Shown here: positions 43,413 to 53,983 of the stretch, piece by piece
Layout of the letters: every line of letters begins with the position of its first letter
Position numbering within the stretch: position 1 is the first letter of the stretch
Assembly: GCF_963259705.1 (NCBI RefSeq)
Contig: NC_081840.1
Coordinates: forward strand, 99,988,626-100,052,625
Length of the DNA: 64,000 bases
Reading direction: 5' to 3'
Source: Myotis daubentonii
Taxonomy: Eukaryota; Chordata; Mammalia; Chiroptera; Vespertilionidae
The notes under the pieces: generated by a model
What the model was told of the DNA's origin: nothing
The model's database searches: none
The model's input: the letters and a program-made list of their open reading frames with translations, nothing else
Made by a program: the position numbers and the translations under genes

Positions 43413-43640
43413 GATTATATATATAAAAGCCAAGTGACTGTAATAGCGGAATGACTGGAACGACCTGTTGCTATGACATGCACTGCAGCAGCCAGCTGTC
43501 CCGATGGGGGCCCAGATCAGCCACCACCCCCAATCGCCCGCTGCCCCTCTTCCCTGGCTGGCCTGGCCCTGATTGGCCCCCATCTGGGTGCTGGCTGGCT
43601 GGACCCCACCTGTGCATGAATTCATGCACCAGGCTTCTAG
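43413..43640 (+). mobile_element. HeliBatN Helitron (short, ~228 bp)
   Basis: 5' end about 43413 (attatatatataaaagcc, a diverged TCCTATATATAAAAGCC). 3' end has the palindrome tgcatgaattcatgca, then CAGGCTTCTAG with CTAG at 43637-43640. It lacks most of the HeliBatN interior. Confidence 0.82.
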
Positions 43641-44405
43641 TAAATAATAATTAAGAGAAAAAGAGCCCAAATTGGTGCAGAAAAAGGGTTGAGCTGTTAT
43701 AATTAGAAGTCTGTAATCACAAATTTTGTCTCAATACAAAGAATGATCTTTGCAGTCAGGGCATGTCTCTTCAGTATAACCTTGAACTCTAATGGTATAT
43801 GCTACTGTAATCAGTTGATGATGTAATAAATATTTTATGAATATGGGTGATACTGTCAAAGTGTATCCAAATATTATTGTTAGTTTTAAGTCAATATTTG
43901 ACAGAATTTAAGTTTGTGACTCTGTAATTGATAATAGAGACATCATTGTATAAATACCATCTTTATTATGTGTTAATTTTGGTTACAGAATAATAGAGTC
44001 AACTTTTTTTGAAAGCTTCAAAGTTTACTTAAAATTGTTCTCTGTAGATATTCGAATTTTAGAGAGTTTTTGGTTTTATTTTATCCTAGCATTTCTTCTT
44101 AAACATAATGTTATTACTGCTTGAAAAGAGGTAAATCAAAATCATTCACTTTGTTTTGAGTTGTCATTGCACATTATCAGTTGGTGGATGTGGAAACAAT
44201 TTAATAAAGCTTGGGTAATTTAGTTTCAGTCTAAATTCTCAACTGGCAATTGGCCGAAAACTCCTATCTGAAGAAGTGAGCATCCAAATGTCATTCTGTG
44301 ATTTGTCTACTATCTGCTTGACATAGCAAGGCCCTATCAAGAAAACCAAATGGAGTGACTATCAAAAGAAAATCAATGGTAAGAGTTTTCACTTAAATTA
44401 TAAAG

Positions 44406-44445
<40 letters not shown>

Positions 44446-46182
44446 GCATACCAATTTATTATATTTGAATTAAGATTTTAGAACTTAAAAATTTAAGATG
44501 CAATTAATTCCAAATGTCTGAGTTTATAGGTCAATGACTTACATTTGTAATAAAATGTATGAAAACATGGTTTTATATATAAGATATTTTATATGCTTAA
44601 TATTGATAAAATAGCAATAAAAATGTGAAAAATCAGTTATACAGTTCATGTCTAGTATAAGAACTTCAGTTCTTTGTAGTTCTACTGTAGTTATTTTTTA
44701 AAAGAGCATATTATAAATATTTCTTGAGAAAAGTTTAATTTAAAAAAATCATACCAATCTGAATTTATCTGTTAGTTGCATAGATACTTCTTACTTAAAG
44801 TAAATGTCATAAATCATGCAGCAGTCTGTTGATTTCTGTTTTGTTTTTACTTCCATTACAAAATGATAGAGGGAAAAGAAAGTATATCACATAGTAATAT
44901 CACTTAGTTTAATATTAACTTTTTAAGAATTTATTATTGATACAATACTTCTTTGGAAAATATTAAATTCTTAAGATTAGATGTTTATATACCCCAAATG
45001 GAGTGGAATGGGTATTCATAATATAGCAAAGTATCAAATTTTGGTGGTAAAATCAGACATCTCTCTCCCGCCTTACCCATTTGCACAGAGAAAATAATTC
45101 AAATTTGGCTAAATTTTTATATGTTTCAAGTGGCCTTAAACTTAATATTTTTGTTCTCATTGTATTTGGTTCTTATTTATCCCTTTATTTGGTGTCCTAT
45201 TAGTTCCATTACTAGTTAACTTTAGACAGTAGTGGATATAGTAGCTTCTAAAGAATGAAATCTAAAATCACTGTTTATCAGAGCTTTTACTAGTGTCTCC
45301 AGGGACATAGTAGTTTTGTGATAACTGGATAATGGGTCATGAAGGTCAAATATAATAGTTTGTGATTCTGTTGTGAAACTTATAATTTTTTAGATTGACA
45401 GAGTTTGAGTAATTTTTCTTTCTTCAGAGATGTCTAAATGATGTTAATTCAATGGGACCATGCTCTGAACTGTTTTCTAGAGCCAAATAACACAAACATC
45501 AGGAATAGCACATGTGACAAGTACCTAGGTAGCATAGCATCTGTTATCCTATAAGCATTCAAACATTGACAGAGAACTCAGTATTCTACTTGGCAACATC
45601 TGTCCTTAAATCCATCTATCCAGTAATTCAAATTTTTATAGATTGTCTGCTGTTTATGATTCATTCATATAGCTGCTGAGGATAATATGGTGCAATTAAA
45701 AACAGATATTTCCTAATTGCTTTTGAACTTACAGTGTAGATGTTAATTATAGTGTAGATAAAGTTACACAAACAAATGTAAAATTGTAACTAGAACCAAT
45801 ACAATGGAAAGGTATGTTACCATGAGTATAGAAGCAATGTGGTTGCTGCATAAATAAAGCATAGGACCAACACATTTATTTCTCAGAGTGAATTGATAAC
45901 ACTTTTTTTTTACTTTAGTTAGGTTTATACTTCTACTAAATTAATATCTTTGAGCAAGGCATGTTGAAAGATTAAATTCTAACCATGGAGAAATAAAAAA
46001 TTTTATGCTACTATTCTATTTTCTTAGATTTCTTATAACAAAGCCTTGTCAAAATAACATTCTTATGTGAGAATTTCACTTATGGGAGAGAATCTTATAG
46101 GATCCTTCTTAACATTTCAGGATTCAAGGCAATGAATGATAACCCTGATTTTTTCAACTGAATTTAAGTTAGTTAAAGGATA
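43641..46182. other. Long AT-rich single-copy stretch
   Basis: About 2.5 kb without recognised genes. It contains a (TG)n tract at 44406-44442 and perhaps an antisense L2 relic at 45600-45780. No young transposon is seen, unlike the neighbouring regions. Confidence 0.5.
44406..44442 (+). repeat. (TG)n microsatellite
   Basis: TG dinucleotides with one GC interruption near the start. Confidence 0.93.
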
Positions 46183-46381
46183 TCCTGTATAACAAAAGGT
46201 TAATATGCAAATTGTCCCCTTAACCGGGAATTCGGGAGTTTAACCAGGGGGTGGGACCAGCTGGCCAACTGCCCATGGCCCCTCCCCCTGATTGGTCCCA
46301 ACCCCCAAAACTCCCCCAACCCCGATTGGGGTGAACTGGCCAAACCCCACCCGTGCACAAATTAGTGCACCAGACCTTTAG
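46183..46381 (+). mobile_element. HeliBatN Helitron (199 bp)
   Basis: Starts TCCTGTATAACAAAAGGTTA with an octamer ATGCAAAT at 46205-46212. The 3' end has the palindrome gtgcacaaattagtgcac and ACCTTTAG (the usual CTAG has decayed to TTAG), followed by T. Flanking A is at 46182. Confidence 0.88.
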
Positions 46382-46503
46382 TTAACCATGAAATAACTGC
46401 TATCCTCTTCTTTGCAACTATATTCCATTCTAGAATCAAGCTAGTACAGGGATTTATTTATCACTCATTTTATATCATTGAGTTGTTACATATAGACTTT
46501 AAC

Positions 46504-46660
46504 AATTTTTAATAGATTTTTTGAGAGAGAGAGGAAGAGAGAAGAGAGAAACATCGATGTGAGAGAGAAACAATGTTTGGTTGCCTCCCATAGGTAAACT
46601 TCAACTACTTGGTGCACAGGACTACACGCCAACCAATTGAGCCACACTGGCCTGGGCCAT
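46504..46660 (-). mobile_element. VES SINE (antisense), internal deletion
   Basis: GA tract, 'acatcgatgtgagagagaaac', a shortened middle and 'ccaaccaattgagccacactggcctgggcc' (tRNA-like end). About 60 bp shorter than other copies. Confidence 0.88.
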
Positions 46661-47720
46661 GCAGATTTCTTTTAATGGTAGTATGATTTCCTTAATCCAC
46701 TTTTATCACTTTGAAAGGAGATGTAAAATGTATATTTTTAAATAAATTTATTCTAGAACATACATATTTATTAAATTTTACAAAATAAAATGGTAGAGCA
46801 TTTGGACACCTAAATGTTTACACTTTTTCTGTAGGACACAGAATCTTGTTTAAGGGAGAGACATTACAGAATTTTGAAAAAAAGGAAATTTTGAAAAAAA
46901 TGAAATTAGTTGTGTGTTTTTTTGTTTTATCAGTCAGCACTCACATTGAAGACTAGGTTTTCATTATTCATGTGAATAAACAATCAAACCATATTATCTA
47001 ATATGAAACTAAAACCAGAAAAGCTTTTTATAATATAAATGAACTTTACTACTAAAATATTTAAACCATTTAAATATAAGTAAACAAGAGTCTTTTTCAA
47101 ATGGCAAAATTCAAATTAACTCCGTTGTTAACTTTTTCCTCAAAATTATTATTTTGAATTTAATCTCTATGGTGACTTCTAAAATTTTTTTCTGGCTATA
47201 CTCAAAAGAAGGTCACCAACCTCACTTTTAAGTGTTCTGCTTTGAAGATCTAAGGTCAGATACCTAGGCAGTTACACTTGTCATGTCTGGGAGAAGGATG
47301 TCCTTCCTATATATCCCAGTTGGAGTTCAGTGTCCATGACCTTGTTTCTGTGACAGCTCTTTTTAGGTCTGTGCTATTAGCTTTTATTGGTTCATGATGT
47401 CAGGTGGAGAATTGGGTTTTTAACTACATAAAGGTATACTAGTATAAACATCACGGATTGATATATAGCATTTCCTTTACTGAAAAGAGTGAAAAATGAC
47501 CCTTAATTCTAAGCAAACTAAGGTTTAACAATAGTCATCAGTTTTTAACTATATAACTTTTCGTATAACAGACAATATGGTATCTGATTGGGTTAGTGTA
47601 TGTTGTAATATAATAGCTTCTCTTTTTAACTTTGAGGCTACTACTATAAAAAGAAATGATGATTACCAGTTGTATGAAATTGCAAGTTTGAGAGAGGAAA
47701 ATTTTTTTTATTGTTAATCT
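46661..47720. other. No recognised feature
   Basis: About 1.06 kb of AT-rich, apparently single-copy sequence. Confidence 0.5.
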
Positions 47721-47721
47721 T

Positions 47722-47967
47722 TACCCAAGGATATTTTTTCCACTGATATTTAGAGAGAGTGGGAGGGAGGGAGGGGGAGAGAGAGAGAGAGGGAGAGAGA
47801 GGCATCGATGTGAGAAAGATACATCAATTGGTTGCCTCCTGTACATGCCTCAACTGGAGCCAGAGATCAAACCTGCGACACAGGTACGTGCCCTTGATGG
47901 GTAATCCAACCTGAGACCCTTCAGTGAGCAGGCCAACGCTCTAACTACTGAGCAATACTGGCCAGGG
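47722..47967 (-). mobile_element. VES SINE (antisense)
   Basis: 'acccaaggatattttttccactgatatttagagagag', GA tract, 'gcatcgatgtgagaaagatacatcaattggttgcctcctg', 'gctctaactactgagcaatactggccaggg'. Flanks gagaggaaaatttt / gaaaggaaaatttt form the target duplication. Confidence 0.94.
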
Positions 47968-48324
47968 AGAGAAAGGAAAATTTTAATGAAAGTTATTATT
48001 GATAGTTGTGGGAAATAAAAGAACATTTTAAGTTTAGAATAGGAAAGAAGCTTATAAATATGGAAAATAAAATGGATTGCCTTTCAAGGTTCATTATTTT
48101 AAGAATCTGTGACAAAAGTTTATCAGGAAGGAATCCTTGCTGATATAAAGCACAACATTTTTTGAAGGAAATTTGTGGCACATCTTAAAAATGAATATAT
48201 TCATAATAATGATATAAATATATAAAATTTTTTACTATTATATGAAATGTGTATTACTAGAAAAATTAAGTTACTGCTTATAGTGGATTTTTTAATAAAT
48301 AAACTTAATAGATAAAAGAGCAAG

Positions 48325-48480
48325 TCCCATTCATTTATTCTGTAAATTCTTATTGACAGTCTGTTTTATGTCAGCCATTGCACTCATTGGGGGCATAGAC
48401 ACAAATAAGACTGATGTGATAATTATAGTCTGACAAGGAAGATAGGTATTAAAGAATTAACTATAATAAAGTATAGAAGC
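48325..48480 (-). repeat. L2 fragment (antisense)
   Basis: 'ttcatttattctgtaaattcttattgacagtctgttttatgtcagccattgcactc' and 'gggggcatagacacaaataagac' follow antisense L2. Confidence 0.6.
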
Positions 48481-48687
48481 TTGTGATATTATAATAACAA
48501 AGAATACCTTTCTTAAGGATATTTTGAGAATTGCTAATCATTTAATCAGTTTACTTTCCTCATGAAATGAGGGTGGTTGTTTTTTTTTTTACATAAAAAT
48601 TGGACAAAATTCTTTGAGAATGTATCTTAGAAACTAGCAGAGACTGAAATAGTCTTTTAAAATAGCTTATTTAAAATAAGAAACTGC

Positions 48688-48906
48688 TAGACCAGCAGGT
48701 GTGGCTCAGTGTTTGAGTGTCAACCTATGCATCAGGAGGTCACAGTTTGATTCCCAGTCAGGGCATATGACCAGGTTATGGGCTCGATCCCCAGTAGGGG
48801 GCATGCAGGAGGCAGTTGATCAATGATTCTCTCTCATCATTGATGTTTCCCTCTCTCCTTCTCCCTTCCTCTCTGAAATCAATTAAAAAAAATTTAAAAA
48901 TAAACA
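48688..48906 (+). mobile_element. VES SINE (tRNA-derived)
   Basis: 'agcaggtgtggctcagtgtttgagtgtc' (box A), 'cacagtttgattcccagtcaggg' (box B), 'ggctcgatccccagtagggggcatgcaggaggcag', CT tract, 'aatcaattaaaa'. Target duplication aagaaactgc (48678-48687 and 48907-48916). Confidence 0.95.
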
Positions 48907-49064
48907 AGAAACTGCCAAAGAAAGGTCTTCAAGTTTCTGAAGTACCAAGCAATGTGAATATTAGCAGAACAAACTCATACTGCCTATCTTGTATATTCTG
49001 TATTATACAGATCATTTAATAAAGTTATATGTAGCACTGTTACATTAGTAATTTCTGAGTCGTG

Positions 49065-49285
49065 GTGGTTAAGAAATTGGGCTCTAGAGTCAAGGCTGTT
49101 GGATTTGAGTACTAATTCTTGACAGAAGCTTTGCAATCTTAGGAAAGTTGTGTAACTCCTTTGTGCTTCAGTTTCCTCATCCTTAAAATGGGGATCATAA
49201 AAGTAAATATCTTATAGGAAAAAATTATTTGATGCATATAAAATTCTTAAAACTGTATGTGGCACACAGAAAGTGCTTATAGAAA
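49065..49285 (+). repeat. MIR SINE (sense)
   Basis: 'gggctctagagtcaaggctgttggatttgagtactaattc', 'cttcagtttcctcatccttaaaatggggatcataa', 'aactgtatgtggcacacagaaagtgcttata' give a nearly full MIR in order. Confidence 0.85.
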
Positions 49286-49295
49286 GGGCTCTATA

Positions 49296-50759
49296 TCCTA
49301 TCTAATAAAAGAGAAACATGGTAATTGGCGTACAACCACTACCCTTCCCATTGGCTAATAAGGGCAATATGCAAATTAACTGCCAGCAAAGATGGCGGAT
49401 GGCAACCAGGCAGCTTAAACTGAACATGAGGCTTGCTTGCTTCAGTGACGGAGGACTCCAACGTTCCCTGACTGCCTTGCCGGCCTCTGAGCTTGCAGTT
49501 CAGAAAACATTGTAACAAATATAGAAGTTAAACAAAACCCCAGAAACCAACTTTCAGAGAACTGGGATCTCAGAGCTGGAGTTGATACAGAGTTTCGATT
49601 ATAGAACCGAAACAAACCAGATACCTGTTTTCAGCACCTGAGGCCTCAGAGCTGGAGCCAAGCCTCAGAGCTAAAGCTGGCCCAGAATAAAAAAAAAAAA
49701 AAAGAAAGAAAAAAAGGAGCAGTTGGGAGCTTCAGTCCCAGCCTGAAAACAGCCCTCAGCCCCTCACCCACACTGGCCAGGCACCCCAGTGGGGACCCCC
49801 ACCCTGAAGGGTGTGTGACCAGCTGCAAACAGCCATCATCCCCTCACCCAGGCTGGCCAGGCACCCCAGTGGGGACCCCCACCCTGATCCAGGACACCCT
49901 TCAGGGCAAACCAGCCGGCCCCACCCGTGCACCAGGCCTCTATCCTATATAGTAAAAGGGTAATATGCCTCCCAGCACCGGGATCAGCAGAGCTGAGAGG
50001 CCTCCCAGCACTGGAATCAGCGTGACAGGGGGCAGCGCCCAAACCCCCGGATCGCTCTGCGGCTCTGTGTGTGACAGGGGCGGGGCCACAACCTCCCTAT
50101 CAGCCCTGCTCTGTTCGTGACAGGGGAAGGCACCCCAACCCCCCCCCCCCACGGGCCCTGATCTGTGTGTGACGTGGTAGAGCCATAGCCTCCCCATCGG
50201 CCCTATCCTGAGTGTGAGAGTGGCAGCGCCCCAACCCCCTGATTGGCCCTCCTCTGTGGGTGATAGAGGCCGGGGCCCCAACCCCCTGATCTGCTCTGCT
50301 CTGTGTGTGACAGGGGGCGGTGCGCCAACTCCCCTATCGGCCCTACTCTGTGAGTGACAGGGGGGAGCTCCTCAACCCCCTGATGGGCCCTGCTCTGTGT
50401 GTGACGGGGTGGCGCCACAACCTCCCCATTGACCCTACCTTGAGTGTGACAGGGGGCGGTGCCCCAACCCCCCAATCGTCCCTACCCTGAGAGTGACTGA
50501 GGGTGGCATCGCAACCTCCCAATCCGCCCTGCTCTGTGCATGACAGGGGGCGGTGCCCCAACTCTCCAATCGGCCCTGCTCTGAGCCCGACCAGGGGCTG
50601 CACCTAGGGATTGGGCCTGCCCTCTGCCACCCGGGAGCAGGCCTAAGCCAGCAGGTCATTATCTCCCGAGGGGTCCCAGACTGCCAGAGGGCACAGGCCG
50701 GGCTGAGATACCCCCTTCTCCCCCCCGAGTGCACAAATTTATGTGCACAGGGCCTCTAG
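49296..50759 (+). mobile_element. Composite Helitron, copy A (complete)
   Basis: Module 1 (49296-49942) starts TCCTATCTAATAAAAGAG, has an octamer at 49369-49376 and an AAAGATGGCGG motif, and ends accCGTGCACCAGGCCTCTA with only the right palindrome arm. The next base starts module 2 (49943-50759) with TCCTATATAGTAAAAGGG. Module 2 contains the 47-bp minisatellite and ends with the full palindrome gtgcacaaatttatgtgcac, GGGCCTCTAG and CTAG (50756-50759), then T. A lies at 49295. This is the clearest copy of the two-module unit. A duplication of about 95 bp (aggcaccccagtggggacc) lies within module 1 at 49780-49885. Confidence 0.9.
50030..50600. repeat. 47-bp minisatellite in Helitron module 2
   Basis: Same unit as at 23640-24110 and 36370-36740, here on the opposite strand. 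It gives overlapping minus-strand open frames (49940-50734) that are not genes. Confidence 0.88.
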
Positions 50760-50885
50760 TATTATATAGTTAACAATAACAATCATGATGATAATTTCCT
50801 CATCTCAAAAATGTCCTAGTTAATTCACAAAGTTAGACCAACTGAAATAATTTTAGAATTATTATTAAATATGTGTGTATATATA

Positions 50886-51607
50886 TCCTATATAATAAAG
50901 AGGTAATGTGCAAATTGACCATCACACCCTCACACAAGATGGCCGCCCACATGTGGTCAAAAGATGGTTGCCACAAGATCGCCAGGAGGGGAGGGCAGTT
51001 GGGGGTGACCAGGATAGCAGGGGAGGGCATTTGGGGGGGGGCAGGCCTACATGGGAGGGCAGTTAGGGGTGACTAGGCCAGCAAGGAAGGGCAGTTGGGG
51101 GTGACCAGGCCTGCATGGGAGGGCAGTTAGGGGTGACTGGGCCAGCAGGGAAAGGCAATTGGGGGTGACGGGGCCAGCAGGGAAGGGCAGTTGGGGGTGA
51201 CCAGGCCTGCAGGGGATGGCAATTAGGGGCGACCAGGCCAGCAGTGGAGGGAAGTTAAGGGCTTCTAGGCCAGCAGGGGAGGGCAGTTGAGGGGGACAGG
51301 GCCTGAAGGGGAGGGCAGTTGGGGGCAACTGGGCCAGCAGGGGAGGGCAGTTGGGGGTGTCTGAGCCTACAGGGGAGCAGTTAGGTGTTGATTAGGCTGG
51401 CAAGGAATGGTTAGGGGGTGATCAGGCTTGCAGGTAGAAGTGGTTAGGGGCAATCAGGAAGGTAGGCAGGCAGGCGAGCGGTTGGGAGCCAGCAGTCCCG
51501 GTTGTTGAGAGGGACATCCCCTGAGGGGTTCGAGATTGGAGAGGGTGCAGGCTGGACTGAGGGACAGCACCCCCGCCCCCCAGTTACAAATTTCGTGCAC
51601 CGGACCT
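50886..51607 (+). mobile_element. Helitron with 32-bp minisatellite, 3' end fused
   Basis: Starts TCCTATATAATAAAGAGGTA after A (50885), has a CAAGATGGCCGCC motif near 50937, then a 32-bp repeat. The 3' end reads acaaatttcgtgcaccggacct and then runs directly into antisense Helitron sequence. The final CTAG is missing. Confidence 0.85.
50990..51400. repeat. 32-bp minisatellite inside a Helitron
   Basis: The unit (gggcagttgggggtgaccaggccagcaggggag) steps by 32 bp at 50993, 51025, 51057, 51089, 51121 and 51153, and continues imperfectly to about 51400. The same unit, reversed, makes up most of 28664-29075. Confidence 0.92.
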
Positions 51608-52700
51608 CAGCCTGGCCTGTGCCCTCTCACAGTCTGGGATCCCTCAGGGGATGACCACCTGCTGGCTTAGGCCCGCTCCCTGGGGGATTGGGCCTAAGCT
51701 GGCAATCAGACATCCCTCTGGCAGCCCGGCAGCCCTCGGGGGATGTCCACTTGCCAGTGGGGAGCAGGCCTACACTGCAGTTGGACATCCTTAGCGCTGC
51801 TGAGGAGGCAGGAGAGGCTCCCACCACCACCGCTATACTGGCAGCCATCAGCCTTGCTAATGGCTGAGCAGAGCTCCTCCCATGTGAGAGCGCCCTAACC
51901 ACCAGGGGGCAGCTTCTGCATTGAGCGTCTGCCCGCTGGTGGTTAGTGTGTGTCATAGTGACCAGTCATTCCCAGTCATTCTGCTGTTAGGGTCAGTTTG
52001 CATATTACCCTTTTACTATATAGGATAGAGGCCTGGTGCATGGGTGGGGGCCAGCTGGTTTGCCCTGAAGGGTGTCCTGGATCAGGGTGGGGGTCCCGCT
52101 TGGGTGCCTGGCCAGCCTGGATGAGGGGATGATGGCTGTTTGCATCTGGTCGCACCCCTTCAGGGTGGGGTTCCCACTGGGGTGCCTGGCCAGTCTGGGT
52201 GAGAGGCTGAGGGCCGTTTTCAGGCTGGCGGGTGACTGAAGCTCCCAACCTCTCTTTTTTTTCTTTTTTTTTATTCTGGGATTAATTTACCTTCTATGGC
52301 TGTCACTGGAACTGAGAGCTGGCTTTAGCTCTGAGGCTCGGCTCCAGCTCTGAGACCTCGGCTGCTGAAAGCAGGGATCTGGGTTTGTTTGGATTCTGTA
52401 ATTGAAACACTGTTGCAGCTCCAGCTCCGAGGCCGGCTGGCTAAAAGCAGGTTTCTGGGGATTGTTTAGCTTCTATAATTGCAACATTGTTTCTTAGACT
52501 GCAGCTCAGAGGCCGGCAGCGGCAGGTGGGGAACCTTGGCTTCCTCCATCACTGGAGCAAGCAAGCCTCCTATTCGCTTCAGCTGCCTGGCTGCCGGCCA
52601 CCATCTTGGTTGGCAGTTAATTTGCATATCTCTCTGATTAGCCAATGGGAAGGGTAGCGAAGGTAAGGTTAATTTCCATGTTTCTCTATTATTAGATAGG

Positions 52701-52701
<1 letters not shown>
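51608..52701 (-). mobile_element. Composite Helitron, copy D (3' end lost)
   Basis: On the minus strand module 1 runs from TCCTATCTAATAATAGAG at 52701 to 52026. It includes an octamer (52627-52620) and a CCAAGATGGTGG motif, and ends catgcaccaggcctcta with one palindrome arm. Module 2 starts TCCTATATAGTAAAAGGG at 52025 but has a different, HeliBatN-like interior (ccaccagggggcagc) without the 47-bp repeat. Its 3' palindrome and CTAG are gone; it joins the 3' end of the + strand Helitron at about 51607. Confidence 0.85.

Positions 52702-52702
<1 letters not shown>

Positions 52703-52760
<58 letters not shown>
52703..52760 (+). repeat. (AC)n microsatellite
   Basis: About 58 bp of AC dinucleotides between the 5' end of composite Helitron D and the left end of the Tc1-like element. 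The minus-strand CVCVCV open frame is its by-product. Confidence 0.96.
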
Positions 52761-52762
<2 letters not shown>

Positions 52763-53981
52763 AGTGGCCAGATTAATATGACCACCTGACGTTCGTAGGC
52801 AAATTAGCTAAATTTCACGCTGAGGTTGCTAGAAGGTCAGACCATTATAAATAGAGAAGCAGGTTGTTTACCACAACAGTAGAAGTGATTTTTTTTTTCT
52901 GAAGATATGGGTAAACAACACGATTTAACAGCCTTTGAATATGGGATGATTGTTGTCACTCAGCCATTGAGCAAGTATCCGCAAAATAGCTGAATTTGTT
53001 AAATGTTCAAGAGCAGCTGTTGTTAAAGTGTTTAAAGACTGGACTGTCAGCTGAAAATCTGGGTCATAATGTGCGAATTGTGGCCGTCAGTGACTAGTCA
53101 ATGTTAGGGCAAAATGGAGAGTGGCACCACTGGTTTAAGACAACAGAAGAGCAACAGTGCATCAAAAAATGGCAGATATTAATCAGGGAACCTCTCAAAT
53201 GATCTCTGAACACACTGTTCACTATAACCTGCATCATATGGGGTATGGAAACTGAAGGCCTGTTTGAACACCTTTGCTGTCTGTAGTTCCCAAGATAAAA
53301 CATCTCCAATTTGCACAGGAACACAAGGATTGGACAGTCGAGCATTGGAAAAAAGTCATATGGTCCGATGAATGCCGTTTCCAGTTGCATCATGCAGGTG
53401 GCAGAGTGAGAATTTGGAGGAAACAGCATGAAAACATGCACCCCACATGCATGACTACAGCCCTTCAAGCTGGTGGGGACAGTGTTATGGTTTGGGGCAT
53501 GTTTTCGTGGCATGATTTGGACCCTTTATTTCGTGTGGAACAACGTCTGAATAGCACAACATACCTAAGTATCATTGCTGATCAAGTTCATCCTATCATG
53601 TTGATGGCGTATCCCAATGGAGATGGCTTCTTCCAACAAGACAATGCACCATGCCACGGTGCTCGTATTGTGCAGGAGTGGTTTCAAGAACATGAAGGAG
53701 ACTTTACCTTGCTTAAGTGGCCCCCACAATCACCAGCTTTCAACCCAATTGAGCATTTGTGGGACGAAGTTAAAAGAGCCATCAGGCAGCTGGTTCCACA
53801 ACCATCAAATCTCACAGAACTGGGCAGTGCTATTTATCAGGCATGGTGTCAGATTCCTCGCATCACCTTTCAACATCTCGGATTCAGTGGAGTCAATGCC
53901 AAGAAGAATCGCCACAGTATTGAAGGCAAAATGTGGCCCAACGAAGTACTGATGGGGTGGTCATAATAATCTGGCCACTCA
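52761..53981 (+). mobile_element. Tc1/mariner transposon, DD36E type
   Basis: Inverted terminal repeats begin TGAGTGGCCAGATTA at 52761 and end TAATCTGGCCACTCA at 53981. Over 26 bp they differ at one position (taatatgaccacc against tattatgaccacc). The length of 1221 bp is normal for a one-gene Tc1-like element. TA-rich sequence follows on the right; on the left an AC repeat abuts, so the TA target duplication is clear only on the right. The high identity of the ends suggests a fairly recent insertion. DNA elements of this type are known to have entered vesper bats recently, often by horizontal transfer. Confidence 0.93.
52907..53966 (+). pseudogene. Tc1-like DD36E transposase, N-terminus broken
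   Basis: Transposases of this family cut and paste the element through an RNase H-like DDE domain. The ATG at 52907 opens MGKQHDLTAFEYGMIVV, then a frameshift near 52970 and a stop (TGA 52991-52993) break the paired-type DNA-binding domain; its second part is readable in another frame (IRKIAEFVKCSRAAVVKVF). Another in-frame TGA lies at 53265-53267, where CGA (Arg) would be expected after CpG decay. From 53274 to 53966, 230 codons are open and hold the whole catalytic core: WSDE (first Asp, residue 32 of this run), QQDNAPCHG (second Asp, 123) and NPIEHLWDE (Glu, 160). Exactly 36 residues lie between the second Asp and Glu, the DD36E spacing of the Incomer group rather than DD34E. The three catalytic residues are intact, but the protein could not bind DNA as it stands. 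Confidence 0.93.
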
Positions 53982-53983
53982 GT

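Noticed and set aside
50990..51400. Regular 32-bp repeats resembling CRISPR repeats
   Set aside because: Units are contiguous with no spacers; this is a minisatellite.
53094..53513. 139-codon minus-strand open frame
   Set aside because: Shadow of the Tc1-like transposase on the plus strand.
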